Assembly: GCF_026341775.1 (NCBI RefSeq)
Contig: NZ_JAPEOB010000001.1
Span: 186,001-250,000 of the forward strand
Length of the DNA stretch: 64,000 nt
From: Streptomyces sp. NBC_00654
GTDB taxonomy: Bacteria > Actinomycetota > Actinomycetes > Streptomycetales > Streptomycetaceae
Direction: 5' to 3'
Shown: positions 26,827 through 37,032 of the stretch, one piece after another
Numbering within the stretch: the first letter of the stretch is position 1
How the letters are laid out: each line of letters begins with the position of its first letter
Notes under the pieces: generated by a model
Seen by the model: only the letters and a program-made list of their open reading frames with translations
Database searches by the model: none
What the model was told of the DNA's origin: nothing
Made by a program: the position numbers and the translations under genes

Positions 26827-27543
26827 TCAGCGCCGCCGACGTGTCCGGCCCACCCTCGCGGCCTTGGCCCTCTTTGCGGCGAACCTCACACCACCCGGGC
26901 TCTCCCCGACCACCACACGCACCACCGTGGACAGCGGGTCGACGACACCCTCACCGACGTGCAGCACCTCGGTCTCGACCACCCCGAGCTTGCTCAGTGC
27001 GGCACGGGCACCCTGGATCTCCTCCTCGGCGGTGTCGCCCTTCAGCGCCAGCATCTCGCCGTAGGGACGCAGCAGAGGAACGCCCCAGCCCGCGAGCCGG
27101 TCCAACGGGGCAACCGCGCGAGCGGTCACCACATGAACGGGCTGAAGCGAGCCGAGGACCTCTTCGGCCCGGCCACGGACGACCGTCACATGGTCCAGGC
27201 CCAGCAGCTCGACGACTTCCTGAAGAAAATTGGTCCGGCGCAGCAGCGGTTCCAGCAGGGTGATCTTCAGATCCGGGCGCACGAGAGCCAGCGGGATGCC
27301 GGGAAGGCCGGCCCCCGAGCCCACATCGCACACCGTGACACCTTCGGGAACCACCTCGGAGAGCACCGCGCAGTTCAGCAGGTGCCGCTCCCACAGCCGC
27401 GGCACCTCACGCGGGCCGATCAGGCCGCGCTTGACCCCAGCATCCGCGAGGAGCTCCCCGTACCGGACAGCCTCCGGGAAGAGCTCTCCGAATACCGCCT
27501 GCGCCTCTTCAGGCGCCTGGGGGAGCTCTGCTGCCTCCGTCAC
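26827..27543 (-). CDS. rsmG: 16S rRNA (guanine-N7)-methyltransferase RsmG
   Basis: 238 residues. Methylates G527 of 16S rRNA in the 530 loop with S-adenosylmethionine; loss gives low-level streptomycin resistance in the family. The SAM motif is VCDVGSGAGLPGIPLAL, followed by LKITLLEPLLRRTNFLQEVVELLGL and VVTARAVAPLDRL. A basic tail (AKRAKAARVGRTRRRR) closes it. The GTG at 27543 has GAAGGA 8 bases upstream; a longer ATG start at 27567 would include the ribosome site and is rejected. It lies between jag and parA, as in most bacteria with an oriC-linked gidB. Confidence 0.95.
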   Translation of the reverse strand: MTEAAELPQAPEEAQAVFGELFPEAVRYGELLADAGVKRGLIGPREVPRLWERHLLNCAVLSEVVPEGVTVCDVGSGAGLPGIPLALVRPDLKITLLEPLLRRTNFLQEVVELLGLDHVTVVRGRAEEVLGSLQPVHVVTARAVAPLDRLAGWGVPLLRPYGEMLALKGDTAEEEIQGARAALSKLGVVETEVLHVGEGVVDPLSTVVRVVVGESPGGVRFAAKRAKAARVGRTRRRR

Positions 27544-27606
27544 GGGGACCGTCCTTCCGTACCGCACTAGCGCACTGTGGGTGGCTGACTATCAGGCTGA
27601 CAAAGA

Positions 27607-27636
27607 TCGGCCCCGCCTGCGAACAGACGGGGCCGA
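27607..27636 (-). terminator. hairpin between jag and rsmG
   Basis: Nine-base perfect arms (TCGGCCCCG and complement) around a 12-base loop, just after the jag stop. It may reduce read-through into rsmG. Confidence 0.6.
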
Positions 27637-27652
27637 CAGTACAAGGATCCGG

Positions 27653-28165
27653 TCAGGCCGGGAGAACGACGACGAAGCGCTGCGGCTCCTCGCCCTCGGA
27701 CTCGCTCCGCAGACCGGCTGCCGCGACCGCGTCGTGCACGACCTTGCGCTCGAACGGCGTCATCGGGTCCAGCTTCATCGGCTCGCCCGAGGTCTTCACC
27801 TCGTCCGCGGCCTTGGCACCCAGCTCGGCGAGGACCTCACGCTTCTTGGCCCGGAAACCGCCGATGTCCAGCATCAGACGGCTGCGGTCACCGGTCTCGC
27901 GGTGCACGGCCAGACGCGTCAGCTCCTGAAGCGCCTCCAGCACCTCACCGTCGCGGCCCACGAGCTTCTGCAGTTCACGTGCCGAGTCGCTGATGATCGA
28001 GACCGCGGCCCGGTCCGCCTCGACGTCCATGTCGATATCGCCGTCGAGGTCGGCGATGTCGAGCAGGCCCTCAAGGTAGTCGGCTGCGATCTCCCCTTCC
28101 TGCTCAAGGCGGGTCAGGGTGTCGCTGCTGCCCTCAGCGGCCGTGGAGGTGGTGCCTTCCGTCAC
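27653..28165 (-). CDS. jag: Jag/KhpB RNA-binding protein
   Basis: 170 residues with a KH domain (AVSIISDSARELQKLVGRDGEVLEALQELTRLAVHR) followed by an R3H domain (MTPFERKVVHDAVAAAGLRSESEGEEPQRFVVVLP). Homologues in Gram-positive bacteria bind RNA and influence cell elongation. The N-terminal Jag-N domain of Firmicutes is absent, replaced by an acidic stretch, as in other actinobacteria. The GTG at 28165 has AAGGAG 8 bases upstream. It follows yidC by 14 bases in the rpmH-rnpA-yidD-yidC-jag operon. Confidence 0.93.
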   Translation of the reverse strand: MTEGTTSTAAEGSSDTLTRLEQEGEIAADYLEGLLDIADLDGDIDMDVEADRAAVSIISDSARELQKLVGRDGEVLEALQELTRLAVHRETGDRSRLMLDIGGFRAKKREVLAELGAKAADEVKTSGEPMKLDPMTPFERKVVHDAVAAAGLRSESEGEEPQRFVVVLPA

Positions 28166-28179
28166 GGATGGACTCCTTC

Positions 28180-29448
28180 TTACTTCTTGGACGGGTGCTT
28201 GGGCCGCTGCGGGCCCTTGCGCTGTCCGGACTTGGCTTGGCGTGAGGAGCCGGACGCGGGCTTGCCCGCCGCCTTCGGCTTGTCGTCGTCCTGCGAGGCG
28301 TCGCGCTTCTCCAGCGAGGTCTTGGAGCCCGAATCAGCGGTATCGGAGTCCTTCGCGCCGCCGGCCGTGGCGGCCCCCGTCTGCCGCTTCGCCTTGGTCT
28401 GCCGCTTGGGCTGGTGCCGCTTCTGCGCACCGCCGCCCTCGGCCTCGGCAACAGCGGTGTCGCTCTTGGCAACCGTGCCGTCCTCCTGGGCCGCGAGACC
28501 CAGCTTGGCCAGACCGGTGATGAACTTGCGCTCGATGTCGTTGCGGTCCGGGCCCTTGGCGACGATCCGCTTGACGGTGTTGCGCCGCGTCCGGCCGCGG
28601 ACCTCGCCGCGGGCGGTCACGCTCTTCAGCAGACGTCCCAGGTACTGGTCCTGCGCCTTGCTGCCCGGCGTCGGGTTCTGGTTGATCACGTACATCTGCT
28701 GACCCATGGTCCAGACGTTGGTGGTCAGCCAGTACACGAGGACACCGACGGGGAAGTTGATGCCCATCACGGCGAAGATGACCGGGAAGATGTACATCAG
28801 CATCTTCTGCTGCTGCATGTACGGGGTCTTCACCGTCAGGTCGACGTTCTTCGTCATCAGCTGGCGCTGCGTGAAGAATTGCGACGCGGACATCATCACG
28901 ATCATGATCGCGGTGACGACCCGGACGTCGGTCAGCGAGGCGCCCAGCGCCTGGACCTTCTCCTCGGAGTCCATGAACTTCGCGGCCAGCGGGGCGCCGA
29001 AGATGTGTGCCTGCCGGGCGCTGTCGAGCAGCGGCTGGTCGATCACACCGATCGTCTTGCCCGAGGCGATAGCCGAGAGCACGTGATACAGGGCGAAGAA
29101 GAACGGGGACTGCGCCAGGATGGGAAGGCACGAGGAGAGCGGGTTGGTGCCCGTCTCCTTGTACAGCTTCATCATCTCTTCGGACTGACGCTGCTTGTCG
29201 TTCTTGTAGCGCTCCTGGATCGCCTTCATCTTCGGCTGGAGCACCTGCATGTTCCGGGTCGACTTGATCTGCTTCACGAAAAGCGGGATCAGGCAGATCC
29301 GGATCAGCACCACCAGGGACACGATGGACAGGCCCCAGGCCCAGCCCGTGTCATCACCGAAGATCGCCCCGTACAGCTTGTGGAACTGAACGATGACCCA
29401 CGAGACAGGGGTGGTGATAAAGCTGAACAGACTGGCAATCGTGTCCAC
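28180..29448 (-). CDS. yidC: membrane protein insertase YidC (Oxa1 type)
   Basis: 422 residues. Inserts membrane proteins alone or with SecYEG. Five membrane segments of the Oxa1 core are visible, beginning [52 protein letters not shown] (in parts), with the conserved cytoplasmic hairpin [32 protein letters not shown]. The in-membrane arginine of the hydrophilic groove is in [12 protein letters not shown] basic Lys/Arg/Gln-rich tail of about 130 residues probably helps ribosome binding. The GTG at 29448 is used. It lies three bases after yidD. Confidence 0.96.
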   Translation of the reverse strand: MDTIASLFSFITTPVSWVIVQFHKLYGAIFGDDTGWAWGLSIVSLVVLIRICLIPLFVKQIKSTRNMQVLQPKMKAIQERYKNDKQRQSEEMMKLYKETGTNPLSSCLPILAQSPFFFALYHVLSAIASGKTIGVIDQPLLDSARQAHIFGAPLAAKFMDSEEKVQALGASLTDVRVVTAIMIVMMSASQFFTQRQLMTKNVDLTVKTPYMQQQKMLMYIFPVIFAVMGINFPVGVLVYWLTTNVWTMGQQMYVINQNPTPGSKAQDQYLGRLLKSVTARGEVRGRTRRNTVKRIVAKGPDRNDIERKFITGLAKLGLAAQEDGTVAKSDTAVAEAEGGGAQKRHQPKRQTKAKRQTGAATAGGAKDSDTADSGSKTSLEKRDASQDDDKPKAAGKPASGSSRQAKSGQRKGPQRPKHPSKK

Positions 29449-29451
29449 TAA

Positions 29452-29811
29452 TCAGGCTCCTTGAGCTTTGGGCGAGGTCTCTGTGGCCGAGCTGGGAGGT
29501 TCGGGGACCGAGCCTCCGGGCGGCACATCAGCGGCGGAGTCCCCGCCCTTGCCACCGCGCAGAGCGTTGCGCAGCAACTCGTGCCAACGCGGACGCCTGC
29601 GTGGCGGGACATGATCCACACCGCCGGGTGACCACGGATTGCATCGCAGGATGCGCCATGCGGTCAGCGCTGTTCCCTTGATCGCACCGTGCCGGTCGAT
29701 CGCCGTATATCCATAGTGGGAACACGACGGGTAGTAACGGCAGACAGGCCCGAGGAGTGGGCTGATCGTCCACTGATACAGCTTGATGAGAGCCAGCAAC
29801 GGGTACTTCAT
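29452..29811 (-). CDS. yidD: membrane protein insertion efficiency factor YidD
   Basis: 119 residues. A small amphipathic membrane-associated protein that helps YidC. The family core is clear: [67 protein letters not shown] (in parts), with its three conserved cysteines. A hydrophilic Pro/Ser tail of about 35 residues is added. The ATG overlaps the end of rnpA (ATGA), so translation is coupled. Confidence 0.95.
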   Translation of the reverse strand: MKYPLLALIKLYQWTISPLLGPVCRYYPSCSHYGYTAIDRHGAIKGTALTAWRILRCNPWSPGGVDHVPPRRRPRWHELLRNALRGGKGGDSAADVPPGGSVPEPPSSATETSPKAQGA

Positions 29812-30179
29812 CGCGCGCCCCCTCCCAGCAGCCGCTGCAGGGCGGCGTCCAGGTCTCGGGCCAGCTGTGCATGGTCGGCGTCGCCCGATCCGGGCAGCGC
29901 TCGTACGACAACAAGGCTACCGGGGGGCAGCTCGGCCAGCCGTTCGCGGACCAGATGGCGAAGCCTTCGCTTCACGGCGGTGCGTACGACCGCTCCACCC
30001 ACAGCTTTGCTGACAACGAAACCCGCACGCGGCGGGGGAACAGTCTCCCCAGTCACGTGCGGGTCCGTTGCACCGCTGCTCAGATGGACGACGAGTAGCG
30101 GACGTCCGGCTCGACGTCCTCGTCGTACCGCGGTCGCGAAGTCCTCGCGCCGCCTCAGCCGATTCTCGGTAGGCAGCAC
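29808..30179 (-). CDS. rnpA: ribonuclease P protein component
   Basis: 123 residues. The protein subunit of RNase P, which matures tRNA 5' ends. It begins [25 protein letters not shown] and has the RNR motif region as [24 protein letters not shown], followed by [13 protein letters not shown]. The GTG at 30179 is used. It lies 18 bases after rpmH in the same operon. Confidence 0.96.
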   Translation of the reverse strand: MLPTENRLRRREDFATAVRRGRRAGRPLLVVHLSSGATDPHVTGETVPPPRAGFVVSKAVGGAVVRTAVKRRLRHLVRERLAELPPGSLVVVRALPGSGDADHAQLARDLDAALQRLLGGGAR

Positions 30180-30197
30180 GTCATGACCTGTAAACGA

Positions 30198-30335
30198 TCA
30201 GGCGGACAGGCTGCTGCGGCCCTTGCCACGGCGGTTCGCGAGAATCGCACGGCCGGCACGGGTACGCATACGCAGCCGGAAGCCGTGGGTCTTGGCGCGA
30301 CGACGGTTGTTCGGCTGGAAGGTGCGCTTGCTCAC
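30198..30335 (-). CDS. rpmH: 50S ribosomal protein L34
   Basis: 45 residues, too short for most gene finders, read from the reverse strand: [20 protein letters not shown], then [29 protein letters not shown] basic sequence to a TGA stop at 30198. It is the standard L34 length and sequence. The GTG at 30335 follows a CCCCGAG stretch. It heads the minus-strand operon and is divergent from dnaA. Confidence 0.96.
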
Positions 30336-30555
30336 TCGGGGGCTCCAGAAATGATTCGTGTGTTGGCGGGACATCGCCTGGCTGTCACCGTGCGCCCACG
30401 AGGAACTCGCGTAAACGCCTTAGTGCACCGCTTCACAATCACAGATCGTGATCTTTGCCCATCGGAGGCAGGCGGCAGCAGCCATCGACAACTCGACCTG
30501 GTCACGGTACGCGCGGCTACGCCATCCGGTCAAACCGGCCCCGCACAGGCCCCCA

Positions 30556-30610
30556 CTATGCACAGCCTGTGGACAACAACTTGAACCACGCGGGTCGGCC
30601 TGACTACCGT
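30556..30610 (+). promoter_or_regulatory. dnaA promoter with DnaA boxes
   Basis: A perfect DnaA box TGTGGACAA (minus orientation) at 30568-30576 and a weaker opposed box CTATGCACA at 30556-30564. Five bases downstream lies TTGAAC at 30581, with TACCGT 18 bases further as a candidate -10. The dnaA start is about 105 bases downstream. This fits autorepression of dnaA by DnaA, known for Streptomyces dnaA. The rest of 30336-30716 holds no gene. Confidence 0.65.
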
Positions 30611-30716
30611 GGCTGAACTCCGGTTCTTTTCCTTCCCGCCTGCCGGGCCTCACCCGACCCGACCCATCCCGTCCCGAGAACCACACATTCGTGGGACCTG
30701 CGAGAGAGCGTGCCCC

Positions 30717-32540
30717 GTGGCTGACGTACCTGCCGATCTTGCCGCAGTGTGGCCACGCGTGCTGGAACAACTCCTCGGGGAGGGCCAGCAGGGCATCGAG
30801 CCGAAGGACAAGCAGTGGATCGAGCGCTGCCAGCCGCTGGCACTCGTCGCCGACACCGCACTCCTGGCCGTCCCCAACGAATGGGGCAAGCGTGTCCTGG
30901 AGGGCCGGCTCGCGCCGCTCATCAGCGAGACGCTCACCCGTGAGTGCGGCCGCCCGATCCGGATCGCGATCACCGTCGACGACTCCGCCGGCGAACCGCC
31001 CACTCCGCCGGCGCCCCCGATGCACCCGTCGCACCAGCAGCCCCACCAGGGCCAGCAGGCACACCGCTACCAGGGGCAGCCGCTCGACGACTCCCCGCAC
31101 AACGACGGGTACGACACCTACGGGCACCGGCCCTCGGACGACGGCATGCCGACCGCCCGCCCGGCCTACCCCGACTACCAGCAGCAGCGCCCCGAGCCCG
31201 GCGCCTGGCCGCGTACCCAGGAGGACCTCTCCTGGCAGCAGCCCCGGCACGGCGGCTACCAGGACCGCGAGCAGCATTCCGAGCCGTGGCGCGAGCCGTA
31301 CGGCACCGGGCGACCCCAGCAGCCGCAGCACGACTACCGCTCGCAGCCGCCGGAGCGCCAGGGCTACGAGCAGCGTCCCGAGCGTCACGACATGCAGGAG
31401 CAGCAGCCGCAGCACCGCCAGGGCGGTCCCGGCCCCGGTCGTACCGGAGGCGGCGGCCCCGGCCCGATGGGCGCCCAGTCGGCGCCCCCGCCCGGCCCCG
31501 GTGAGCCCCACGCCCGGCTGAATCCGAAGTACCTCTTCGACACCTTCGTCATCGGCGCCTCCAACCGGTTCGCGCACGCCGCGGCCGTCGCCGTCGCCGA
31601 GGCGCCCGCGAAGGCGTACAACCCCCTCTTCATCTACGGGGAGTCCGGGCTCGGCAAGACCCACCTGCTGCACGCCATCGGGCACTACGCGCGCAGCCTC
31701 TATCCGGGCACCCGGGTGCGGTACGTGAGCTCGGAGGAGTTCACCAACGAGTTCATCAACTCGATCCGCGACGGCAAGGGCGACACGTTCCGCAAGCGCT
31801 ACCGCGACGTGGACATCCTGCTGGTCGACGACATCCAGTTCCTGGCGAGCAAGGAGTCGACGCAGGAGGAGTTCTTCCACACCTTCAATACGCTCCACAA
31901 CGCCAACAAGCAGATCGTGCTCTCCTCCGACCGGCCGCCCAAGCAGCTGGTGACCCTGGAGGACCGGCTGCGGAACCGGTTCGAGTGGGGCCTCACCACC
32001 GACGTCCAGCCGCCCGAACTGGAGACGCGCATCGCGATCCTCCGGAAGAAGGCGGTGCAGGAGCAGCTCAACGCCCCGCCGGAGGTCCTGGAGTTCATCG
32101 CCTCCCGCATCTCGCGCAACATCCGTGAGCTGGAGGGCGCGCTGATCCGGGTGACGGCCTTCGCCAGCCTCAACCGGCAGCCGGTCGATCTCGGGCTGAC
32201 CGAGATCGTGCTCAAGGACCTGATCCCGGGCGGCGAGGACTCGGCCCCGGAGATCACCGCGCCGGCCATCATGGCGGCGACGGCGGACTACTTCGGTCTG
32301 ACGGTGGAGGACCTGTGCGGATCCTCCCGCAGCCGCGTCCTGGTGACGGCGCGCCAGATCGCGATGTACCTGTGCCGTGAGCTGACGGATCTCTCCCTGC
32401 CGAAGATCGGCGCGCAGTTCGGCGGCCGGGACCATACGACGGTGATGCACGCGGACCGGAAGATCCGGGCGCTGATGGCGGAGCGGCGCTCCATCTACAA
32501 CCAGGTCACCGAGCTCACCAACCGCATCAAGAACGGCTGA
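30717..32540 (+). CDS. dnaA: chromosomal replication initiator DnaA
   Basis: 607 residues. Binds DnaA boxes at oriC and melts the origin. Domain I begins [23 protein letters not shown]. Domain II is the long Gln/Pro/Tyr-rich linker typical of Streptomyces (about residues 95-265). Domain III has the Walker [13 protein letters not shown] near residue 308, Walker [11 protein letters not shown] and SSDRPPKQL. Domain IV ends with the DnaA signature [15 protein letters not shown]. The GTG at 30717 is chosen by alignment with known Streptomyces DnaA starts; an in-frame ORF extends upstream into the promoter region and is rejected. A strong hairpin follows the gene. Confidence 0.97.
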   Translation: MADVPADLAAVWPRVLEQLLGEGQQGIEPKDKQWIERCQPLALVADTALLAVPNEWGKRVLEGRLAPLISETLTRECGRPIRIAITVDDSAGEPPTPPAPPMHPSHQQPHQGQQAHRYQGQPLDDSPHNDGYDTYGHRPSDDGMPTARPAYPDYQQQRPEPGAWPRTQEDLSWQQPRHGGYQDREQHSEPWREPYGTGRPQQPQHDYRSQPPERQGYEQRPERHDMQEQQPQHRQGGPGPGRTGGGGPGPMGAQSAPPPGPGEPHARLNPKYLFDTFVIGASNRFAHAAAVAVAEAPAKAYNPLFIYGESGLGKTHLLHAIGHYARSLYPGTRVRYVSSEEFTNEFINSIRDGKGDTFRKRYRDVDILLVDDIQFLASKESTQEEFFHTFNTLHNANKQIVLSSDRPPKQLVTLEDRLRNRFEWGLTTDVQPPELETRIAILRKKAVQEQLNAPPEVLEFIASRISRNIRELEGALIRVTAFASLNRQPVDLGLTEIVLKDLIPGGEDSAPEITAPAIMAATADYFGLTVEDLCGSSRSRVLVTARQIAMYLCRELTDLSLPKIGAQFGGRDHTTVMHADRKIRALMAERRSIYNQVTELTNRIKNG

Positions 32541-32565
32541 CGCGCGGGCGCGTACGCCGCCGCGC

Positions 32566-32614
32566 ACGAAAGGCGCCCCGGAAGGACCCCACAGTCCTCC
32601 GGGGCGCCTTTCGT
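32566..32614 (+). terminator. terminator after dnaA
   Basis: Sixteen-base perfect arms (ACGAAAGGCGCCCCGG and complement) flank a 17-base loop that contains a further short stem AGGA/TCCT. It ends in TTTCGT. Confidence 0.85.
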
Positions 32615-32764
32615 CGTCCCTCGCCGCGCGTCGTCCCCTGGCGCTCGCCCCGCGCTCTTCGACACGCCGTAGTGGAACGCGTGGTGAGGCTCGCCCCGAA
32701 CGCCCTCGCGCCCCTGTGGCGACGCCCGGGCGGCGCCTCGATCCGCCCTGAGAAGCCTCTGGTG

Positions 32765-32821
32765 GCTCTTCAGCGGCTCCCCTGAAGAGCCCCGGAGAGC
32801 CCCGGGGAGCCGCTGAAGAGC
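32765..32821. repeat. 18-bp perfect inverted repeat at the left edge of oriC
   Basis: GCTCTTCAGCGGCTCCCC at 32765-32782 and its exact complement at 32804-32821, with a 21-base spacer. It is followed by two direct copies of CTCCTGGAG (32821-32829 and 32832-32840). It lies in the dnaA-dnaN gap, 110 bases before the first DnaA box, and is not near a gene end, so it is unlikely to be a simple terminator. Confidence 0.8.
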
Positions 32822-32932
32822 TCCTGGAGAACTCCTGGAGGGCCTCAAAACCTGCCCCGAGCGCGCCCCGGAACCCCGGTCCGGCCCCTCCCTCGCACCA
32901 CCGCTGTTCGAATACGGGCCGTCGAGCGCCCC

Positions 32933-33494
32933 TTCTCCACAGATGTGCGAGGAATCTTCCGTCCACAGCCTGGGGAACACGAAGTTGTCCATATTGCGTC
33001 CACAGGGGCAGCTGTCGATACTCCATCAGACCAGGTCAGGTGCCTGGGGATTTGTGGTCAACAATGATCCACAGCCTGTGGACAAAGTTTTGGCCCACAG
33101 GTGGCCTCCGAGGTTGTCCACCGTCGGCCCACAGGCGGAGCGGTGTTGTCCCCAGCTTCTCCACAGCCCTGTCCACTGTTCGGCAACCCAACATGCCCTT
33201 TCACCGCCGAGAGTGAAAGGCGTCACACCAAGAGGGTCGGTTGGGCTGTGGGGAACATGGGTAAAGCTGGGGACAGGTCTGGGGAGAAGTGGCCCCCTCC
33301 TGTGCATCGGGTGTGCAGAACTTTTCTGTGTCCACAGAAACGCCTGGTTGTCCACTGCTGAACCCACAGGCGCAGTGGATAAAAAACCGGCTCTGACCTG
33401 CGCAAACGACGTTATCCACGGTTTCCACAGGGCCTACTACTACTACCACTCAGAGTTAGCCAGGGATCCGCTTCGAAGTGGGGCCTGTGTACAA
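32933..33494. other. oriC: chromosomal replication origin with DnaA-box array
   Basis: A dense array of DnaA boxes (Streptomyces consensus TTGTCCACA) between dnaA and dnaN. One perfect box is at 33077-33085 (minus). Single-mismatch boxes start at 32933, 32985, 33114, 33146, 33157, 33328, 33348 (plus) and 33053, 33486 (minus). Weaker ones start at 32959, 32996, 33065, 33169, 33412 and 33421. The most AT-rich stretch, with GGATAAAAAA, lies at 33377-33386 and could be the unwinding region. Published S. lividans/S. coelicolor oriC has about 19 boxes in this same gap. The remaining dnaA-dnaN gap on each side has no gene. Confidence 0.95.
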
Positions 33495-33669
33495 CTCGAC
33501 CGGCGAGTGCCTCGACGCTCTTGGCGCGACTTGACCCCGAGCAGCAACGACTGTCGGTGCCGTACGTCAGACTGGACCCCGGCGTCCTCCCCAGCCCATC
33601 GGCGGGGAGACCCCATCCAGACGACGAAGGCCAGCAGGGCGAGCGAGCAACAGCAGGAGGCGGTTTCCG

Positions 33670-34800
33670 GTGAAGATCCGGGTGGAGCGCGATGTACTCG
33701 CGGAGGCGGTGGCCTGGGTGGCCCGCAGCCTCCCGGCACGGCCGCCGGCGCCCGTTCTCGCGGGCCTTCTGCTGAAGGCTGAGGACGGGGCCCTCAGCTT
33801 CTCCAGCTTCGACTACGAGGTCTCGGCGAAGGTCTCGGTGGACGCCGAGATCGACGAGGACGGCACGGTGCTCGTCTCCGGCCGTCTGCTCGCCGACATC
33901 TGCCGTGCCCTGCCCAACCGGCCGGTGGAGATCTCCACCGACGGTGTGCGGGCCACCGTCGTCTGCGGCTCCTCGCGGTTCACACTCCACACCCTTCCTG
34001 TGGAGGAGTACCCGGCGCTGCCGCAGATGCCGACCGCGACGGGCACCGTTCCCGGTGAGGTCTTCGCCTCCGCCGCCGCCCAGGTGGCCATCGCCGCCGG
34101 CCGTGACGACACGCTGCCCGTGCTGACCGGTGTGCGGATCGAGATCGAGGGCGACACCGTCACCCTCGCCTCCACCGACCGCTACCGCTTCGCGGTCCGC
34201 GAGTTCCGCTGGAAGCCGGAGAACGCGGACGCCTCGGCCGTGGCCCTGGTGCCCGCCAAGACGCTCCTGGACACGGCCAAGGCGCTGACCAGCGGCGACA
34301 CGGTGACACTGGCGCTGTCCGGCTCCGGTGCGGGCGAGGGTCTGATCGGTTTCGAGGGCGCGGGCCGCCGTACGACGACGCGACTGCTCGAAGGCGACCT
34401 GCCGAAGTACCGGACGCTCTTCCCCACCGAGTTCAATTCGGTCGCGGTGATCGAGACCGCGCCGTTCGTCGAGGCCGTCAAGCGTGTGGCACTCGTCGCC
34501 GAGCGGAACACCCCGGTGCGGCTCAGCTTCGAGCAGGGCGTCCTGATCCTCGAGGCTGGCTCCAGCGACGACGCACAGGCTGTGGAGCGGGTCGACGCGG
34601 TGCTGGAGGGCGACGACATCTCGATCGCCTTCAACCCGACGTTCCTGCTGGACGGTCTGAGCGCGATCGACTCCCCGGTCGCCCAGCTCTCGTTCACGAC
34701 CTCCACCAAGCCCGCCCTGCTCAGCGGCCGCCCGGCCGTCGACGCGGAAGCGGACGACGCGTACAAGTACCTGATCATGCCGGTCCGCCTCTCCGGCTGA
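33670..34800 (+). CDS. dnaN: DNA polymerase III sliding clamp (beta subunit)
   Basis: 376 residues. Forms the ring clamp that tethers the replicative polymerase. It begins MKIRVERDVLAEAVAWVARSLPARP; three repeated clamp domains are visible, with VLTGVRIEIEGDTVTLASTDRYRFAVRE in the middle one and YKYLIMPVRLSG at the C-terminus. The GTG at 33670 follows AGGAGG. It directly follows oriC and is followed by a terminator. Confidence 0.97.
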   Translation: MKIRVERDVLAEAVAWVARSLPARPPAPVLAGLLLKAEDGALSFSSFDYEVSAKVSVDAEIDEDGTVLVSGRLLADICRALPNRPVEISTDGVRATVVCGSSRFTLHTLPVEEYPALPQMPTATGTVPGEVFASAAAQVAIAAGRDDTLPVLTGVRIEIEGDTVTLASTDRYRFAVREFRWKPENADASAVALVPAKTLLDTAKALTSGDTVTLALSGSGAGEGLIGFEGAGRRTTTRLLEGDLPKYRTLFPTEFNSVAVIETAPFVEAVKRVALVAERNTPVRLSFEQGVLILEAGSSDDAQAVERVDAVLEGDDISIAFNPTFLLDGLSAIDSPVAQLSFTTSTKPALLSGRPAVDAEADDAYKYLIMPVRLSG

Positions 34801-34845
34801 CCCGCGGATCCGCGGATCCGCGAGACGGTCCACAAAGGCAGTTTC

Positions 34846-34879
34846 CGGCGGGCACGCTCAGCGCTGAGCATGCCCGCCG
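34846..34879 (+). terminator. terminator after dnaN
   Basis: Nine-base outer arms CGGCGGGCA/TGCCCGCCG and an inner self-complementary GCTCAGC-GCTGAGC, with one mismatch between. Just before it, 34804-34822 holds a repeated GCGGATCC. Confidence 0.7.
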
Positions 34880-34946
34880 TTCTGTCCCCGGCCGGGCGTA
34901 GGCTCGGCCCTGGGTACGAATCGGCACAACGCTTAAGGAATCTCTG

Positions 34947-35825
34947 ATGGAGCTCGGTCTCGTCGGCCTCGGCAAGATGGGCGGCAACATGCGCGAGCGC
35001 ATCCGCCGCGCAGGCCACACCGTCATCGGTTACGACCGCAACCCGGACGTCTCCGATGTCCAGAGCCTCGAAGAGCTCGTGGGCAAGCTGAAGGGCCCGA
35101 GGGTCGTGTGGGTGATGGTCCCGGCCGGTGCCGCGACCCAGTCCACGGTCGATGAGCTGTCGGCACTGCTGTCCCCCGGCGACATCGTCGTGGACGGCGG
35201 GAACTCCCGCTGGACGGACGACGAGAAGCACGCCGTCGAGCTGGGCATCAAGGGCATCGGCTTCGTCGACTGCGGCGTCTCCGGCGGTGTCTGGGGCCTG
35301 GAGAACGGCTACGCGCTGATGTACGGCGGCGACGCCGAGAACGTCGCGAAGGTCCAGCCGATCTTCGACGCCCTCAAGCCCGAGGGTGACTTCGGCTCCG
35401 TCCACGCGGGCAAGGTCGGCGCCGGCCACTTCGCGAAGATGGTCCACAACGGCATCGAGTACGCCATGATGCAGGCCTACGCCGAGGGCTGGGAGCTGCT
35501 GGAGAAGGTCGACTCCGTCACCGACGTGCGTGAGGTCTTCCGCTCCTGGCAGGAGGGCACGGTCATCCGTTCCTGGCTGCTCGACCTGGCGGTCAACGCG
35601 CTGGACGACGACGAGCACCTCGACAAGCTCCGGGGCTTCGCCGCCGACTCGGGCGAGGGCCGCTGGACGGTGGAGGCCGCGATCGACAACGCGGTGCCGC
35701 TGCCCGCGATCACGGCGTCCCTGTTCGCGCGGTTCGCCTCGCGTCAGGACGACTCCCCGCAGATGAAGATGATCGCCGCGCTGCGCAACCAGTTCGGCGG
35801 GCACGCGGTCGAGAACAAGAAGTAG
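34947..35825 (+). CDS. gnd: 6-phosphogluconate dehydrogenase, decarboxylating (short NAD-type)
   Basis: 292 residues. Oxidises 6-phosphogluconate to ribulose 5-phosphate. The N-terminal dinucleotide motif is [58 protein letters not shown] and [22 protein letters not shown] are the substrate and catalytic regions. The length and the D-R-N after the Rossmann motif fit the short YqeC/GntZ-like class, often NAD-preferring; cofactor choice is inference. It lies between dnaN and recF, a placement common in Streptomyces. Confidence 0.94.
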   Translation: MELGLVGLGKMGGNMRERIRRAGHTVIGYDRNPDVSDVQSLEELVGKLKGPRVVWVMVPAGAATQSTVDELSALLSPGDIVVDGGNSRWTDDEKHAVELGIKGIGFVDCGVSGGVWGLENGYALMYGGDAENVAKVQPIFDALKPEGDFGSVHAGKVGAGHFAKMVHNGIEYAMMQAYAEGWELLEKVDSVTDVREVFRSWQEGTVIRSWLLDLAVNALDDDEHLDKLRGFAADSGEGRWTVEAAIDNAVPLPAITASLFARFASRQDDSPQMKMIAALRNQFGGHAVENKK

Positions 35826-35871
35826 TCCCAGCAGCACACGGCGGAACAGGAAAGTCGGGAGGTCGGCGCGG

Positions 35872-37032
35872 ATGCACGTCACCCATCTCTCACTGGCCGA
35901 CTTCCGCTCGTACGCCCGGGTCGAGGTCCCGCTCGACCCGGGCGTCACCGCGTTCGTGGGGGCCAACGGCCAGGGCAAGACCAACCTGGTGGAGGCGGTC
36001 GGCTATCTCGCGACGCTCGGCAGCCACCGGGTGTCCTCGGACGCGCCGCTGGTGCGGATGGGCGCGGAGCGGGCCGTCATCCGGGCCGCGGTCACCCAGG
36101 GCGAGCGCTCGCAACTGATCGAGCTCGAACTCAACCCGGGCCGCGCCAACCGTGCCCGGATCAATCGGTCCTCGCAGGTCAGACCGCGCGACGTGCTGGG
36201 CATCGTACGGACGGTGCTGTTCGCTCCGGAGGATCTGGCCCTGGTGAAGGGCGATCCCGGCGAACGCCGGCGGTTCCTCGACGAGCTGATCACGGCGCGC
36301 TCGCCGCGGATGGCGGGGGTCCGCTCCGACTACGAGCGCGTGCTCAAGCAGCGCAACACCCTGCTGAAGTCCGCGGCGATGGCGCGCAGGCACGGTGGCC
36401 GGTCGATGGATCTGACGACGCTCGATGTGTGGGACCAGCATCTGGGCCGGGTGGGCGCCGAGCTGCTGGCACAGCGGCTGGACCTGATCGCGACGCTCCA
36501 GCCCCTGGCCGACAAGGCGTACGGGGACGTGGCGCCGGGCGGCGGTCCGGTGGCGCTGGAGTACCGCAGCTCGGTGGGGCCCGAGGTGGGTACCGAAGCG
36601 GGCGCCGGGAGCGGGGCGGCGGGGGCGCATACGCGCGAGGAGCTGTACGAGCAGCTGATGGCGGCGCTCGCGGGGGTCCGCAAGCAGGAGATCGAGCGCG
36701 GTGTGACGCTGGTCGGCCCGCACCGGGACGATCTGGTGCTGGGGCTGCGCGGAATGCCCGCGAAGGGCTACGCGAGCCATGGCGAGTCCTGGTCGTACGC
36801 GCTGGCGCTGCGGCTCGCCTCGTACGAGCTGCTGCGTTCCGAGGGCAATGAGCCGGTGCTCGTCCTGGACGATGTCTTCGCCGAGCTGGACGCCCGCCGC
36901 CGGGAGCGGCTGGCGGAGCTGGTGGCTCCGGGGGAGCAGGTGCTGGTGACGGCGGCGGTGGAGGACGATGTGCCGGGCGTGCTGGCGGGGACGCGGTACG
37001 CGGTGACGGCCGGCGAGGTGGAACGGGTATGA
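35872..37032 (+). CDS. recF: DNA replication and repair protein RecF
   Basis: 386 residues. An SMC-like ATPase that helps load RecA at gaps. It begins [53 protein letters not shown] (in parts), with Walker [10 protein letters not shown]. The Walker B is [20 protein letters not shown] near the C-terminus, preceded by [19 protein letters not shown] Gly/Ala-rich stretch near residue 235 is an insertion. The stop overlaps the dciA start (ATGA). Confidence 0.96.
   Translation: MHVTHLSLADFRSYARVEVPLDPGVTAFVGANGQGKTNLVEAVGYLATLGSHRVSSDAPLVRMGAERAVIRAAVTQGERSQLIELELNPGRANRARINRSSQVRPRDVLGIVRTVLFAPEDLALVKGDPGERRRFLDELITARSPRMAGVRSDYERVLKQRNTLLKSAAMARRHGGRSMDLTTLDVWDQHLGRVGAELLAQRLDLIATLQPLADKAYGDVAPGGGPVALEYRSSVGPEVGTEAGAGSGAAGAHTREELYEQLMAALAGVRKQEIERGVTLVGPHRDDLVLGLRGMPAKGYASHGESWSYALALRLASYELLRSEGNEPVLVLDDVFAELDARRRERLAELVAPGEQVLVTAAVEDDVPGVLAGTRYAVTAGEVERV

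Noticed and set aside
34801..34829. GCGGATCC repeats as a possible recombination site
   Set aside because: Only two short copies directly before the dnaN terminator; no associated enzyme or conservation can be seen.
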